This document shows, piece after piece, positions 1 through 12,959 of a stretch of 64,000 nt of DNA. The number at the start of each line of letters is the position of its first letter. Position 1 is the stretch's first letter. The position numbers and the translations under genes were made by a program. The DNA is from Parelaphostrongylus tenuis (taxonomy: Eukaryota; Nematoda; Chromadorea; Rhabditida; Metastrongylidae): assembly GCA_019055375.1 (NCBI GenBank), contig JAHQIW010007094.1:62001-126000 (forward strand), given 5' to 3'. The notes under the pieces were generated by a model that was not told the DNA's origin, searched no databases, and saw only the letters and a program-made list of their open reading frames with translations.

Positions 1-78
1 ATAATCTAAAGAACAGCACAAGAATGTAGAAAAAAAGAGAAATATTCATTTGAGAATATAAATTCCATTGAATATCAT

Positions 79-3000
79 CTATAGGCGAAGCTCCCATACC
101 CGCGACAAATTTTCGAAATAAGCTTGCTCTCCGGCGTTGGCTACTTCGATCCCGAGAACGTTCACGACCTGAATGAACTGATTCTTTGTTCCTTTCATTT
201 CAGGCCAAACCTGTTCAAAATGATAGAGTAGGTGGGTAAAGAGCGAGAGAGAAAGAGACATAAAGATTATGATTATCACGAAGTCTAGAAAATTGGGATC
301 AAACTAGGTGAACTAATCTAGCATTTCTCTCAGTAACTTAAATAAAGAACTTTGAGCACTTTGATACATATAACTTAGCACAATTTTGCTACACTTTCTC
401 CTTACCTCTTTCCACATAGTTACCTCTGCAAGCACATGAAACTTAAGGAAAATTTTAACTTTCAAAATTGTTGCCATAAAAAACACGCATTAAATGAGTA
501 CAATACCTTTGGAAGAGTTGCGTCTTTGACGGAAGAACTCGAAATTCTCATCAATTCTCTTTCGTACAACACCGACTGTCTTCGAAAAACCGGATGAGAA
601 AATAACAGCGAAATCGGAACAAGGAACTCGAATATAGCCGAGATCTATGAAAACAGAATTATGGAATTGATTTGAAAAATCGTTACACATGGTTTTTCTT
701 CTCTACAACCTGAAACGAGTTATTCAGTGATGAAAATCCGCATGCCTTTCGCATTCTTGTAACCTTTAGATTGGTGTATCAGAAAAAAGTACCGATAGGT
801 TTCATTACAAATCAGCTGTTATAGTAACTACTCTTAGAATACTTTATTTCTATATTGTTGCAATTGAGTATTTACTTGAGCAATTGAGCAATTGAGGAAT
901 TGAGTATTTACTTGTGGTTATGACACACATATCCTTCTCAATTAAAATTACTAAGATTTCTGGACCAAGCTAGGACATTCCTTCACACAAACTTTTACTA
1001 CAAGCAATTTAATTATTTTCTCATAACCTTTTCTTCGGCGATGACATCGCTTGAGATAAACCTTAATTACAAGCCATTTCATTTGTTTCCTATCGAAGCG
1101 TACACTTGCAATTTTTTGTGCTCTGACTGTTTTTCCCATCGGCTGTGTGCCTGTAACCTTTCGTGCTTTCCCTTAGTGTAGCGCCTTAGGTAAAGCCTTC
1201 GTCATCGGGTCCGTATGTTAGCTTGACCCCATTATACACCAATGTTAGTAGTTTTATAGTTCCAGAGCTCCTGTGATTCAGTGTTCCAGTTATTCGTCCA
1301 GCTTCATTCGTGTCTATCTACTCAAATAGATGTCGCCAAATTTCTTGTAGTCTTATTAGTGTCCTAAACAGTTTTAACTCAAGCGTGAGATTGCTCTATG
1401 TGCCTACATTAAAAAAAATCTCGTGCGGCAAACCCTTACATAATCGAACACTTCACTTCGAGTTAGCAATTATTCTGTGGTGACGACTAACCTGAAGCTC
1501 TTCACATTACTGCACCCTTCCAATATAGCTGTTGAACAAGTTTCTCGCTATGATGACCACTCAAAATTGACATATCAACTGTTATGTTGTGAAAGTTGTT
1601 AGAACTATCTTGAATGTGCTTACAACTTTCCAAGAAAATCCTTTACAATGTCATTTTCTCCAGCAAAGCTTAAGCTATGCCAGTAGAATCGTTTCTCGTC
1701 TGACTTATCCTTGTCGAAATTATTAGAGCATTGATCTGGCTGAGTCGTTAGATTCAGTAGTCAGATCGTTAGGAAAGATGGTAGGGTGAGCTGAACTCGT
1801 TCTACATGTAAGCTCATAAGCACCATATTTTACTTAAGCCCTTTGCTTTATCTGCCTCACACTTTCTTTCTTTTTTTCACCTGTACGGGTTCTAGTACAT
1901 ATAGCTATAGATCGATTTCGCCTTCATCATAAATGTCGATACTGCTTGGGTAGGCCTTCCTGCAATCTTGAGAATAGTCTTGCAGTGACGTTCCAGAGGA
2001 CGTTATTTCCTAACTGCCGAGGGGTGTTGGCTGGCGGAGAACAGCTCCGCACCGCACCTCGACGAGCATCACAACCACTCGGCCACGCCTTTCCCCCTAG
2101 CATCATGTGAATTACATTTATGATGAGCTTATCACGCTTTGACACTTTAACGATTAATCTTCACAATGTTCTCTTTTTCACTGTGCGCATCCCAGTACTT
2201 CCAACGTTCAGTTAGTTTAGTTGTCTTCTATTGAACCTTACAGAATACTGGATGAGCGAGTCTCTTTGCAATTTCAATGATGGCCTGGCTATGGCGTTCC
2301 ATAAGGCGTTGTTGTTAGTGCAGAGAGAGTTGGAGATTTTCTATTGGACAACTTCCTCAGTGTCAGCATGTTAAAATAATTCCGCATTTCTAGAAGTAGA
2401 CTTAATTGTTTACCACATTTACTGGATTTCTATCGAGATCTTCTGTCACTCCACATCCCTCACTTAGTGTTTTCCAAGAATAAAATGGTAAAGCGCAAAA
2501 TTGCTAGTTTTTTGCGAACAACCATTGTTGAAAAAACTTTCTTCCATGTTCTCTTGCAAGATGGAGAGCTCCTTGCATAAAGATGGTGTAATAGGAAACG
2601 CAAATACCTAACAAGGACTGGTACGGTGTTGAAAAGTTTCAGTGCTTGATTGATATATCAAGGATGTGACATTTCTTACTAATGCACTATCATATCTAGC
2701 GCTTCGGATTGAAAAACTGAGAAGGAAGTAACTAATGCACAAATGGGATGCTACCTAAATTTGGAAATTTATGTTCACGTATCATCGACTCGAACCGCTA
2801 TTACGCTTTTCTGGGGTAGCAAGCCTTTGTGTAAAGTCTCTGAGGTCCTTTCTCCGACATTCTCTTGGTCGTTTTGAGATGATGAAAAGTTGAAATTGCA
2901 ATTAATCTTCATTTTGAAGATCTCCTCCTGCTGCTAAGGATCATCCAGACAATCTTTTTGTCTTGAAAACTATAGCTCCTTATTTATCTTTTACTATATC

Positions 3001-6000
3001 TTCATATTCCAAATATAGTCTTCTTCATTGTTTCATAACATAATTTGCTTCACGTGGGAAGATCCAGTGACAGACTCATAGAAACGATAAGTGTGTTTAG
3101 TTCCAGCGTCATTCTGGTCTAGGTTTTGTGGTCATTTCTGCTGAGTTTGTGAAGACGCTTCCCCGACCAAACTGCACTCAATCCCCACATTGTGAAAAAA
3201 GATTCTTTCAAATCGTCTACTTGTGAATAAACATCTTATACGATGATAAAAGGCCGCGAATTTTCGCCCTATTTTATTTGATTGGAATAACTAGAAAGTT
3301 TTCAAAGAAGCGACTTTGTAGTTTTGGAGTCTCAGCTTCACGGACTATCAGGCAACTACGATGAGATCATTTGGTATTCATTTTGGACATTAGCTCCACT
3401 AATAATAATTGATGACAGCATAATTTTGAGACTCTACTTGCCGTGTCTGATATTATTTAGCTCTAACTGAAAAACAAAGCAAAAGCTTAGAGATCTGAAA
3501 ACACAAAGCAAAAGCTTGGAGATCTGAAGATGCACTTCGTCACGTTTGAACATCATCAAAAGGGTAAATTACATACCGTATTAATTCCATAGAATGCCGC
3601 TATGTAATATTGTTCAGCACATCTTTCTTCATGAAATATGGGACTGAGATCGAAGGAAATCATGGCCAACATGTCGGTGATTGACACTAATGTATCAAAA
3701 ATCACTGCTGGCAGCAACACTCTAAAAGAACGATCAACAATAGTTGTTTCGGCTCAATTATTAGCACGGATGCGCTATGCTTATCAAGAACAGAAAAAAA
3801 AAAACTAATTCAGTTTATTCCAGCTATCTCAATTGAATTACTCAATCGAATGACTCGAGTGGGTAAGAGTCGAAATCCTATTCTTTGCTGCCACCCTTCT
3901 TCTATACGTAAGGGTTCACTAGTATCAAGTTTACTCTTAACTTAGATGGTGAATGTGCTATGTTTCGCCTACTTTTCCCTTTTTATAGAACAAAACCCAA
4001 GCTTTACATCGGCAATCAAGATTGCACTTCAGTCACAATGTGATAGCAAATATTTAGTAGGTGCAATTAAAAATAAGGAAATTGCAGTGAGTCTATCCAA
4101 ATATATTTTATTATGACATCTTTGTCAGTAAAAGGTGCGTATTACACAAACTCTCTAGTAAATTGTTGAAAGAATGGGAAAAATCTGAGCGAAAGAGTAT
4201 GCAAGGAAAATACCATCAATGGGAGTTAATCTTTTGACAGGTCACCTATTAAGAAATGTTATACATCGCCTAATGAACAGAATACTAGGACTACTATATA
4301 CCAATTTCTTTGCCTCCACCTAATAGTTATTTTGTAAATGACTCTGTTGATTTTTACCTAGGTTTTTAAAGCAGCAAACATTGCCATTAGGTTTTTTAGA
4401 AAACGCCTCAAGTTACCACTAGGACACAATATGCTGCTCCGTGTAACTCTTACCAAATCACAGATTACCTCTTATCCTATAAGAGTAGAAGTGACTTTGA
4501 CAGTCCTAAGCAACTAAGACTCCCCTATTGAGCTCACCAAATTCGCTCATGTGATTGAAAGTCAAGTCGGAACCCGAATTCCGCCAATGTACATCACATT
4601 GAACCTTGAATTGAAGAAAGAACACCATCACAGCGGTACCAAGAAGACGGATACAGATTGAAGGTGTGGCATCGAAAGCCACTACCTAACAGCTACGCCA
4701 TTCCTACTTTTTGACGATATCCTTTGTAAATATCAAGTGTCACAATGAAGTGACAAATACTGGGCGGAGGCGGATTTGACAGCACGCGCACGAAATCGTT
4801 CTTAATTTTGAAAAAAGTGCTCAGTGGATAACAACTTGTCTGCTTTCTCTTCTAAGCTCCTCAGGGCGGATTTCGCAGCGAATCATCAATTTTTACCAAA
4901 TCATGAAGTCAACATAATGAGCGACTTCAGTTCAGTGTACCCAGAACTTAGCCGCTAGGGAAGACGTTCCCATGTGATATAGGACAACAAGTATCATCCT
5001 GTTATATGCATTTCTTGTTATAGACGCACTTCTTTGTATAGCTCAAGTATAAGAAAACAGATGAATCGAAAATTTTTGCCTTTCGAGATCAGACCACTAG
5101 TCAGCCACTAGTCAGCGCTCTTCATGAAGTTTGTTGAAGCAAAATATAGAGCTTTTTGAAGCACTGCGAACTCTTGAATATTAAGGGCCGATTGACGATT
5201 TTAGTGGTTCTTCGAGACTGGAATGAAAGTAAATCATATAATGACTGAATGCGATGAAGACCGGAATTTACCCAAGCGAAGCTACGCTACGACTCTACAG
5301 AAGAACTAGTTGCTCGCTCAGTGATAAATCATCACTAAGACCACCCACAGTGAGCACTTTCGTCTACGGCATCAAACGTTGAAACAGTCCGCAAGAGATG
5401 ATAAAATCTCGATAAAATGAAAATGTGGACTAATCACTCGTCCACAGCAGTTACTGGAACTGAATCAGAACAGCACTTCAATGACAACTTCATTCTATCC
5501 TTGAGCCTGTATACCATAGAAACTTTGCGTCACTTAATTGCAGCAGGCAGAAAGAATAAAAGTGATGTCCGTCATTTGAGCGGGTGGACTGTAGTTTGCC
5601 AAGGAAAAAGTTCATGTAGCGAGATTTTTACAACGCAGAAGTTGCGTTCCAACTTCACATCATTCATCCGTGGACGTATATCATTTCCTTTCACTTGGTT
5701 TGGCCGTACTTCATCTTTGACGTATGACTCGGGGACGATTAGCATCACAAACTGCTCATGAGTTACTTAAGTATTGGTAAGAATAAATCAGAATCGTGAT
5801 GGGCTCAAATGGAAGAAGTGATAGCAACGAAGACTCTACGGTACATTCTTGTACAAACTGCTTGTATACTTTTGCAACGATACTTCAGCACGAAATTGGG
5901 ACAATCTGCAAACATGATATAATGCGGTTTAAATAAGATAGGGAGATCAGAACTAACACAAAGGACACTTTCTGGTCCTTTGTTCACAATACGTATCACC

Positions 6001-9000
6001 GATGAGACCTCTTCTCAAGAAAAAGAGAACAAGGGCCGTTAGATGTTAGTTTCACCCAAAGGTAGAAGTGAAAACAGGTCATAACTTCATAACAAAACAT
6101 GATTGGCATTGTCATCATGAAATACGATTATTTCATACTTTATTACCACATTTTTTTGTAAACATTCAGTCCAGATTCATTAGTCGGGAAAACAGAAATT
6201 ACTTTGATCGACAAAGATGAATAACTAAATCGTATGTGGCAAAGAGAATTTAGAGAAATCTTCTTTTTAATAACTAATAAGTGAAGGTGAGCCTGTCAAG
6301 GACTAGTCACTTCTCCACAACAATGCAAACGTTGTACCAATTGAGCACACCTTTTAAGCGGGAGTTCAAGTCTCGCCTTAAACATAACGAAGGATTTATG
6401 AAGCTTAATCTTCCGTCAATATCCACCTAACACGGCTAAGAAGATACAAGTCGTAGAAAACGCTTTTTGGAGAAGCTGTTCAAATCGGTAGGCATATTCG
6501 TATGAAAGCTGTTACAAAAACTGTCTTGTACACTAATGCATCCCACCGCAGAATCTCTTCCGTGGTCTCAAATCCTCATTGAAGACAGCTCTCCAATTTC
6601 TTATAAAATTTGAGCAATGGTCAGAACGACTGCATGAAAAGAGGCCCAGCTTCAAGAAAAGAAAACAATATAAGTCCATCGCGAGTGTTCGCGAACATGA
6701 ATGAAGCTAGAAGCTGAGTCACTAGAATTTTAATGGAGATTCTGCTGGATGGATCGCATTAAATTGCTTTTTAAAGATGTGAACCTGTCACGATACTCTC
6801 TGTTTGATATTCTAACATCTGTCTACTATGAAAAGCCTTAGAGAGCACAGAAACGAGTTTTATCTTATTCTCAAAGACACTTAGTCCGATACGCTAAAGT
6901 CAATATGCGAGTTTTAACCGATCAGCGACGTACGAAATTGCGGATTCCATCATAAAGCAAGAAAAAAATCTTCGTAAAAAAGAAGAATATCTAAAACAGC
7001 TAACGAGACTTATCAGAGGCAAGACCACGGTAAATGCCGTTCAAAAGAAAGACGGATTTGTTAAATCAAATAAAAGGAAATGCACAATTTTCCACGACTT
7101 CCACCTTCATCGCTCTTACAACATTTCATAAATTTTCTATTCGTGTAATCAGAAAATGTGAATAACATGGTCCTCAGCGGATTCTTTCTCCAATGTCTGA
7201 CATCTCTTGTCAACAATCAGCCCTGACTGGACATCACGCAGTTACTTTTAAAAATAGGAAAAATAAAAAGAAGACCAGACAGATCGTGTTGAAAGTAAAG
7301 AGAATGTAGGCGATGACCAGAGTTCTTTCTTAATCTGTCCCCTGTCGGCAGTAAGCTTTCACTTGAACTATGCCCTCTAAGGCTGCTGAACACTGAAGAA
7401 AGGCCAGCCGTGAGACCAAGCCACAGCATTGTCACAGTCACACAGTTACAAGTCTCATTGTATTTTGCGAGTAAATGGAAAAACCACTAGATTTTGTCTA
7501 CTTAGTAGAGTTCAATGGCTTCAGTTTATGCAGATGCCGCCATGGTAGATCTGGACAGCTACATGGGAATACAATTTCGTCAAACTATTTGAGCCGAAGC
7601 TCGAAACCAACTATGGGAATTAGTATGGGAGAAGATTGGGGTGAAAGTCAACAGCCAGCGACTGCACGATTTTTGCTGATAATATCAATCTCATAGCATA
7701 ATTGATCAAAATGTAAGCTTAGTCAATTTCGACGGCGTTTGTCACACGATTCATCATTAGTCGATAATCTGAAGCAACGATTATGATAAAGGGATGCGTT
7801 TTTTTTTAATGCCTGTCATTCAACTTCTTCAGCACTAAAAGTCTCAAGCACTATAACAGTCTAAACCTAAAACAAGTTATCAACGTTACGAAATGTCTAG
7901 CTCTAGGTCGAATTTAGAGTTGACGAACATCTTAAATAGCTGTCAGAAACATCGAGGATGTAGTCACGAGTTCAAAAGCATCTAAATTCTTACACATTCG
8001 CTCAGATTCCTCTTACTATTGCCTCGACGTACACGTCACAAATCTGTGCTCCACGCAAGCAGGACAAGAGACTACTAAGTTCTATTGAAGGAGATTTAAT
8101 GCTACAGTTCCGCATTTCTCAAATGAGAAAGAGATTCCGAAGTTTACACATGGTCAATAATTAAGAAACCAAAACGCTTCCGGTTAACAAGAAATTGCAT
8201 CGATTATTAAGTGAACCAAACAGTAGGTGCACCATAGTGAGACGCGCTAGACAATTTCTGACAGTAGACACGATAGGGTGACAAGCGTATGACATCAGTA
8301 TTACCAACATAGCTGTTGAAATCTTGACGAAGATCAGATATGAAGAACATATTGATCAGCCAGTGCTCAGAATGAAGAATCCATTTGAGTACAACTGCAC
8401 ACGAGAGGGCACTTGGGGAATTTCCGTGCATCTACTAGAGTCATTCGACAATCAAAAAATAGCTGAATTATCAAAATTTTCCTGTCGCTATTGTTACTTT
8501 CAAGTTTACCTTATTGCTCGAATGTTTTCCGTTATCTGATACCTCGTTGTAAGCGAAGCTCCAGAGCCCGCCAATGCTCTCGTTATACGGTAATTGACAA
8601 GCAAAAGCACAATAAGAACCTGAAATTTTTCATTTCAGTCCTCCGATTTGAGTAGAATCACTGATCACTTTTATAGCTACTGCTAGCATCAATAAAGATA
8701 GGCATGGTAGCTAAGCAGCTAAATACAATTATTTCGTCACGTGATGTCATATTGTAGGGAAGACAAAGCAAGAATTTCCGAGCTCGAATCTGTCCCACAG
8801 TGCAGCCGAAAAACTACTGACTACAATTCTATTTTATTCAACTGCTTTTTAGCGGTGATATGATGTAACAAACATACCAAATGATGCTGAGTGATGTGTA
8901 AGACTGTTGGGTCAAAATCTCGCATGAAAAATGAATATCATCTCTTGAACCGTTTTTTTCAAAAGCTTGCCTGAGGTGATATGCGTTTGCAAACTCGATG

Positions 9001-9862
9001 GCTAACTTTCCTGCGACTTCACCTTTTTTGAAGCCTAAACTTAATATATCATATCATATGCAATTGTTCTGGTAAAATTCTTATATATAGTGACAGTCTA
9101 ATGCAAAAATCAGGTCAAATATCTGCCCACTACATGAAACCCATTAATAAGAAATCAATCATAAAATTATTCATAGTGTGTGAAAAAATCAATGGTCTAT
9201 ATAGATATAGGTGAACGATGGGTGTTACACAATAGGTAGACATTTAAACTGATCTTTCCATTTAATTGTCACTAGATATAGATAACTTTAACAGAATAAT
9301 TGAATATCGTATGATAGAGTACGTCTAGGCTCTGAGGGAGGCGATGTCGGTAAAATGTCAGCCATTTTATTCAGATGAGGATAGATCAACCTCGCGTACT
9401 TTGGTAAAAAAAAAGGGCAGTTCGTAAAATTGTTGACCGTGATTCTTCTTCTTCGTCTCCATAGCCATCACGCTCATTATCGTTTCCATATTCGCGAGTT
9501 TTTCCGCTGTTCAACTAACTTTATTTGACGTCACTCTTCATTAGTAAAGTTGAGTGAAGTTAAAAATAGATAAGAGGTTCAAGAAAATCATAAATAGTCT
9601 AAATAAATTACCAAAATGTTTAAAAAATACAACTGCAAGCGTGCTGAGCGCTCGTACTTCATCTCTCATGAAGATGTTGACGATCCCGAGCGAAATCTGA
9701 AAATTAACATTCAGCACAAATTTATGCTGTTTTTTTTTTTCTCCTAGAGACTAATCTGTGAATGCTTCCAATGAATGTTTCATTGCCTATTTCTACAATT
9801 ACGTCTTCAGCATCAGATTTTGTGGTTAGATAAGAGCTCATATATATAGATATATATATATA

Positions 9863-9897
<35 letters not shown>

Positions 9898-10987
9898 CAG
9901 AGAAAGCACAACAGAAGATATTTCCCCCTGGTGAAAAAGTAAAGCATTGAACTGAGAAAAAAGATCCTTAATACCCGCTGAAAAGTCAAAGTTTATAGAT
10001 AAATTCAACAAAAAACAACAATCCCGATTACGGCAGCTATCTCCATGCTTCTGAGTCAGTTCAAAATTCTATCCGTTGGGCTTTGGATCAAAAAACTACT
10101 GACATTCCTCTTCAACTTAATCAAATGTCTCGAATCGAGGTCCATGCGATAAATGTTCCATTAAGCGGATAAGACCATAGTCGGACGGCGCAGCATTTGG
10201 ACTGTAGGCTGGGTGCGGCAAGACCTCAAATCCCTCCAGCTCAGCGAAGTACTTCAAAGTCTTCTTTGCAGTGTGAAGTTTGCTTTTGTTTTGTCGAAAC
10301 AGCGCACGCTTTCAACTAATTAATGCTGGGTACTTTTCCTTCAACGCATCGTAGACTTGGTCAACCTGCTCGCAGTAGAGTCGGCATTGATGGCACGACC
10401 ATTCGGATTTAGTTCGAAATTCAAGACACCTTTAAAATCCCACCAAACTCAGATCATGACCTATTGTCAAACGAATTTTGATGTGCAACTGATGGCGGAG
10501 GTGGACCATTTGTAACCATAACACTATTGGCACGATAACTAGCGTTGCCGTAGGAACTTCTTCTCAAAATATTCCTAAGACTTCCTAAGAATTTACAATA
10601 GCCGATACCGTGTGAGACAAACATAAAATTTAGTTTTTGCGGGTGTCAGATAACTTTTTCCTCAACCTAGCAAATTGCTAAAATTAAATGTCAGAACTAA
10701 CGGCAAAAGGTTGACTAAGCATCAACGGGCCCCATCGACGATTGTGCTCGTACGTGCTCATCATAATCGTCGCTACCAGTCGTTCGATCACACAACAACT
10801 TATCATCCCAGTTATATAGAAGTAGACTGAATAGTAGGCGCAAGTTGCGCTGGCGATTAACATCTGCGACGAACTTGTCATATGTAGTACACTGCTGATG
10901 CTGGCCATCACATCGCAAACGATATAACCAAACAGTAGCGAGGATAGCAGTAGGCTAAATATGACAAATGTTATGTGAAAAGAAAAT
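79..10987 (-). CDS. Serpentine 7TM chemoreceptor, Sra-superfamily (Srab/Sre/Srb-like), incomplete or broken
   Basis: Exons read on the minus strand: 10987-10702 (TM2, TM3, start of TM4), 9696-9612 (end of TM4), 3721-3577 (TM6 and first half of TM7), 644-507 (rest of TM7 and tail) and 210-79 (tail, TAG stop). The first carries the superfamily signature ER-x2-AT-x6-YE (IERLVATIMMSTYEHNRR). The 3577/644 junction is phase 0 and rebuilds a TM7 that runs into LLFSHPVFRR. The last exon ends AYFENLSRVWELRL, like the YF-x2-L-x3-W tails I associate with Srab/Srb proteins. Acceptors are CTTCTCAG, TTTTCAG, TTTTAG, TTCATAG and GAACAG; donors include GTATGT and GTATTG. A TM1 exon upstream of 10987 and a TM5/third-loop exon between 9612 and 3721 were not found, so this is either an unfinished model or a pseudogene. 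Expected role is chemosensory G-protein coupling at the neuronal membrane. Subfamily is unsure; receptor identity is fairly sure. Confidence 0.72.
850..915. repeat. Short imperfect repeat of CAATTGAG-type words
   Basis: The 17-base string AATTGAGTATTTACTTG occurs twice, about 36 bases apart, with two further CAATTGAG words between. It lies in the long receptor intron between the exons at 507-644 and 3577-3721. Confidence 0.6.
1955..2100 (-). repeat. SINE family 2, head portion (tRNA-Ser/Leu-like)
   Basis: On the minus strand the head reads GTGGCCGAGTGGTTGTGAT, an exact RNA polymerase III A-box pattern of the kind found in type II tRNAs (Ser/Leu). The following body (GGCGGAG..., CTCGGCAGTTAGGAAATA) recurs at 37.5 and 55.9 kb. 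It sits in a receptor intron. The reading frame here (1927-2145) is a by-product of the repeat. Confidence 0.6.
2180..2325 (-). repeat. SINE family 2, 3' body portion
   Basis: This stretch aligns by eye with the part of the 55835-56065 copy distal to the tRNA-like head. Shared words in plus orientation are TGTGCG-AT-CCAGTA-T-CCA-CGTT, then TGGC-TTCCATA-GGCGTT-TTG. No head is attached here, so it is a separate, head-less fragment. Confidence 0.45.
3473..3530. repeat. Two-copy tandem duplication, unit 29 bp
   Basis: ACAAAGCAAAAGCTTRGAGA followed by TCTGAA occurs twice head to tail with one substitution. It is intronic, about 50 bases past the donor of the TM6/7 exon in transcript direction, and looks like simple replication slippage. 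Confidence 0.85.
6310..6378 (+). repeat. tRNA-like remnant
   Basis: The plus strand holds a perfect T-arm-like hairpin, GCGGGAGTTCAAGTCTCGCC, in which CGGGA pairs with TCTCG around a TTCAAGT loop. A D-arm-like stretch (ACCAATTGAGCAC) lies about 15 nt upstream. The anticodon arm is too short for a functional tRNA, so a tRNA pseudogene or a tRNA-derived SINE head is likely. Confidence 0.4.
8940..9050. repeat. Dispersed repeat related to 27440-27560
   Basis: GATGGCTAACTTTCC and AAGCCTAAAC here match GATAGCTAACTTTTC and AAGCCTAGAC at 27484-27530, with more similarity on both flanks (TTCAAAAGCTTGC-TGAGGT). Read on the minus strand it makes an open frame that could be mistaken for a receptor exon. 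Confidence 0.55.
9841..9894. repeat. (TA)n microsatellite
   Basis: An interrupted TA run of about 54 bases lies inside the receptor intron between 10702 and 9696, next to a mariner remnant. Confidence 0.95.
10030..10620 (-). pseudogene. Mariner transposase remnant
   Basis: Minus-strand frames give the mariner (D,D34D) core in order: VWWDFKGVLNFELNPNGRAI, then a piece with DLYCEQVDQVYDALKEKYPA, then LPHPAYSPNAAPSDYGLIRL, then FFDPKPNG. Stop codons and frame changes interrupt it several times, and a canonical catalytic aspartate is replaced in SPNAAPSDY (normally SPDLAPSDY). It is inserted in the intron between the TM3 and TM4 exons of the receptor, in the same orientation as the gene. Confidence 0.9.
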
Positions 10988-11159
10988 CTGAGAAGTTTCA
11001 AAAACATGCGATTACTTATAAAACAAGAAAAGTGGAAAAAAATTCGTCAACTCTCATCTACTACCATCTTTCACTCTCGAATAGTGAGATGACAGGTTTA
11101 CTCGCTAGTGAACTGAATTTTCAACAGTTTGAAATATAACAAAGTCATCTTACGAATCA

Positions 11160-11278
11160 CACGCATACAAATACACACAAATGCGCACATGTATACACAC
11201 CACATATAGACACATACGCACATACCCACCCACCCACCCTACACACATCATCCACACAAACCACACACACACACACCT
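11160..11278. repeat. CA/ACACAT-rich simple repeat
   Basis: Degenerate (CA)n-type microsatellite with ACCC and ACACAT variants. Upstream of the recognisable receptor exons. Confidence 0.9.
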
Positions 11279-11279
11279 A

Positions 11280-12655
11280 AAGATTGATCAGTTGCTTCTA
11301 AAAATGTTTACGTTGATAAAAACAAATATGCGTTTCAGTCATGACGCGCGTAATCGCGTCTGTTCTGAATTTCACTCGAAAACTTTTTCTTCGTTCGAAG
11401 ACAATCCCAGATCTTTCGTATTGAAATTGTAGGAAGAACTTTGTTTCATCGTTTAACGAGTTTAAGTTTTACTATATATTGCTGACTAAATGCTAATAAG
11501 CTTAAGTTTGAGCAGTCCATGATTATGCACGAAAGTACATGAATGTGTATAAGAAATCTCGGAGTGTCATAGTCATACATTTTATCCGGAATTTTCTTCA
11601 GATCCTCATAAATGGTTTACCTCCTTATCGTGGTTTGGAGGAGTTCTGGGTGTCTAACTGCTAAAGTACAGCGGAAATCAACCCTCCCCCACTCTGCAGG
11701 GCGCTAAAACTGAGAAAGACTCCGAAGTTTCCACCCGGAAAGCTCAGTTAAGTGTATACCGTAGTAGGAATGACCGCCTTCTTGGTACTACTAGTCGCAA
11801 GATGATAATATTCCTCCGATCCATAAAAACCGGTGTCTGCTTTGATATAGCGACCACCTGATGAAGCCTCGGCTAGGCTTACCTCGGTACTCGGGGAACA
11901 AAACAGCTGATTAAGCAACAAAATTTCTGCTTCAGTACCATGCACAGTAGGTGCTACCGTCTATGACGTCGAGCGGTGAGACAGCCGATGAGAGTGTAAG
12001 ATTCCTGTCCGTGGCACGTTTTTTCCATGGCAACTCATTTTTTGAGAAGAGAGAAAACCTTTGATGAACATAGGAGCCCTTAGCGGTATGGCTCATGTGG
12101 AAATCGATTGTTATATACTTAAAAACAGAAAATGATGCCTTTTTGACACCTCAGTAAAACCAGGGATTCTGTCAGGATCTGTTCACTGCCTATTGCGTCC
12201 GAAGATTCAATTCAGCCATAAGCTGAAAAATAAATATTTTCAACGTCCAAGAAAAGCAAAACAGGTCGCTTGCGACGAGAATGTTATGAACAGATCCTCT
12301 TTTCAAAGCACTAACAGATAGAGGAAGAGCCGATCGAAGACTACGAGCTACTTGCCGATAGACTAGAATCTTGTGCCAAACTAGCATCAGTTTCCTCAAA
12401 AAAAAAGCTCTGATCGGATCTCCATTAATATCAAGGTGTTGCTCAAAAAGAGAAAGGAACTGAGACTTGATACTTCTGCGGCACATCTAGCTAGACTGAT
12501 AACCAATGTGAGCTGTAGAAGGTCTCTGCAGGGATTTATATTGGTACAAGCAGAAAAAATTGTAAGAAGCAGCACAAAAGAGATCTAGTGTAAAGAAATG
12601 CTGTCGGGATTTTCGCAACTATTATGTTTCATAGCATCGACTGTATATAAAACCT
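11280..12655. other. No gene recognised
   Basis: A receptor TM1 exon would be expected on the minus strand about here. I looked for a hydrophobic exon followed by a donor and found none I would defend. The 11748-11945 and 12190-12486 frames are open but show no family motif. Confidence 0.4.
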
Positions 12656-12659
12656 CGCA

Positions 12660-12955
12660 GTAAACATTCAATATAGTTCTAAAGAATGTTTAAAGTCTTG
12701 GCGATGTTGGTACGCCAGAGCCATGCACGTGTTTCGGAGGTCTCGCCTCCCTCGTCAATGGCCCACACCCCACATCAAGCCCTACATTATAGCAAGGAGG
12801 GAGGTGGATGTGGAGACAGCACAATGTACAATGACATTGGCTATCACCACTTTTCAGTCGATGGGTCTCGGCTGGTAGATACAAATTGATCCGTAGCATC
12901 AACTGTTTTTGAAACTTCGTAATAGTCGTTCAATATAATTTCAAAGAATGTTTAA
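12660..12955. mobile_element. Hairpin (foldback) element, family H
   Basis: Flanks carry AACATTCAATATAGTTCTAAAGAATG and, at the far end, TTCAATATAATTTCAAAGAATG. Inside are GGTACGCCAGAGCCATGCAC, GTTTCGGAGG and CCCCACATCAAGCC, all shared with the copies at 43.5 and 60.1 kb. It has no coding capacity. It abuts the RTE remnant directly. Confidence 0.65.
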
Positions 12956-12959
12956 CATT

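Noticed and set aside
5417..5761. 114-codon open frame on the plus strand
   Set aside because: The opposite strand is also open over most of it, with no motif, no good splice sites and no relatives noticed; it lies inside a receptor intron.
8878..9034. Apparent receptor exon (third intracellular loop)
   Set aside because: Overlaps a dispersed repeat also found at 27.4-27.6 kb, and the join to the next good exon creates TGA. Not included in the gene model.
11748..11945. Coding exon on the minus strand with donor GTAAGCC
   Set aside because: The surrounding 300 bp has inverted words (GCCTCGGC, GCCGAGGC) more typical of a repeat; no phase partner was found.
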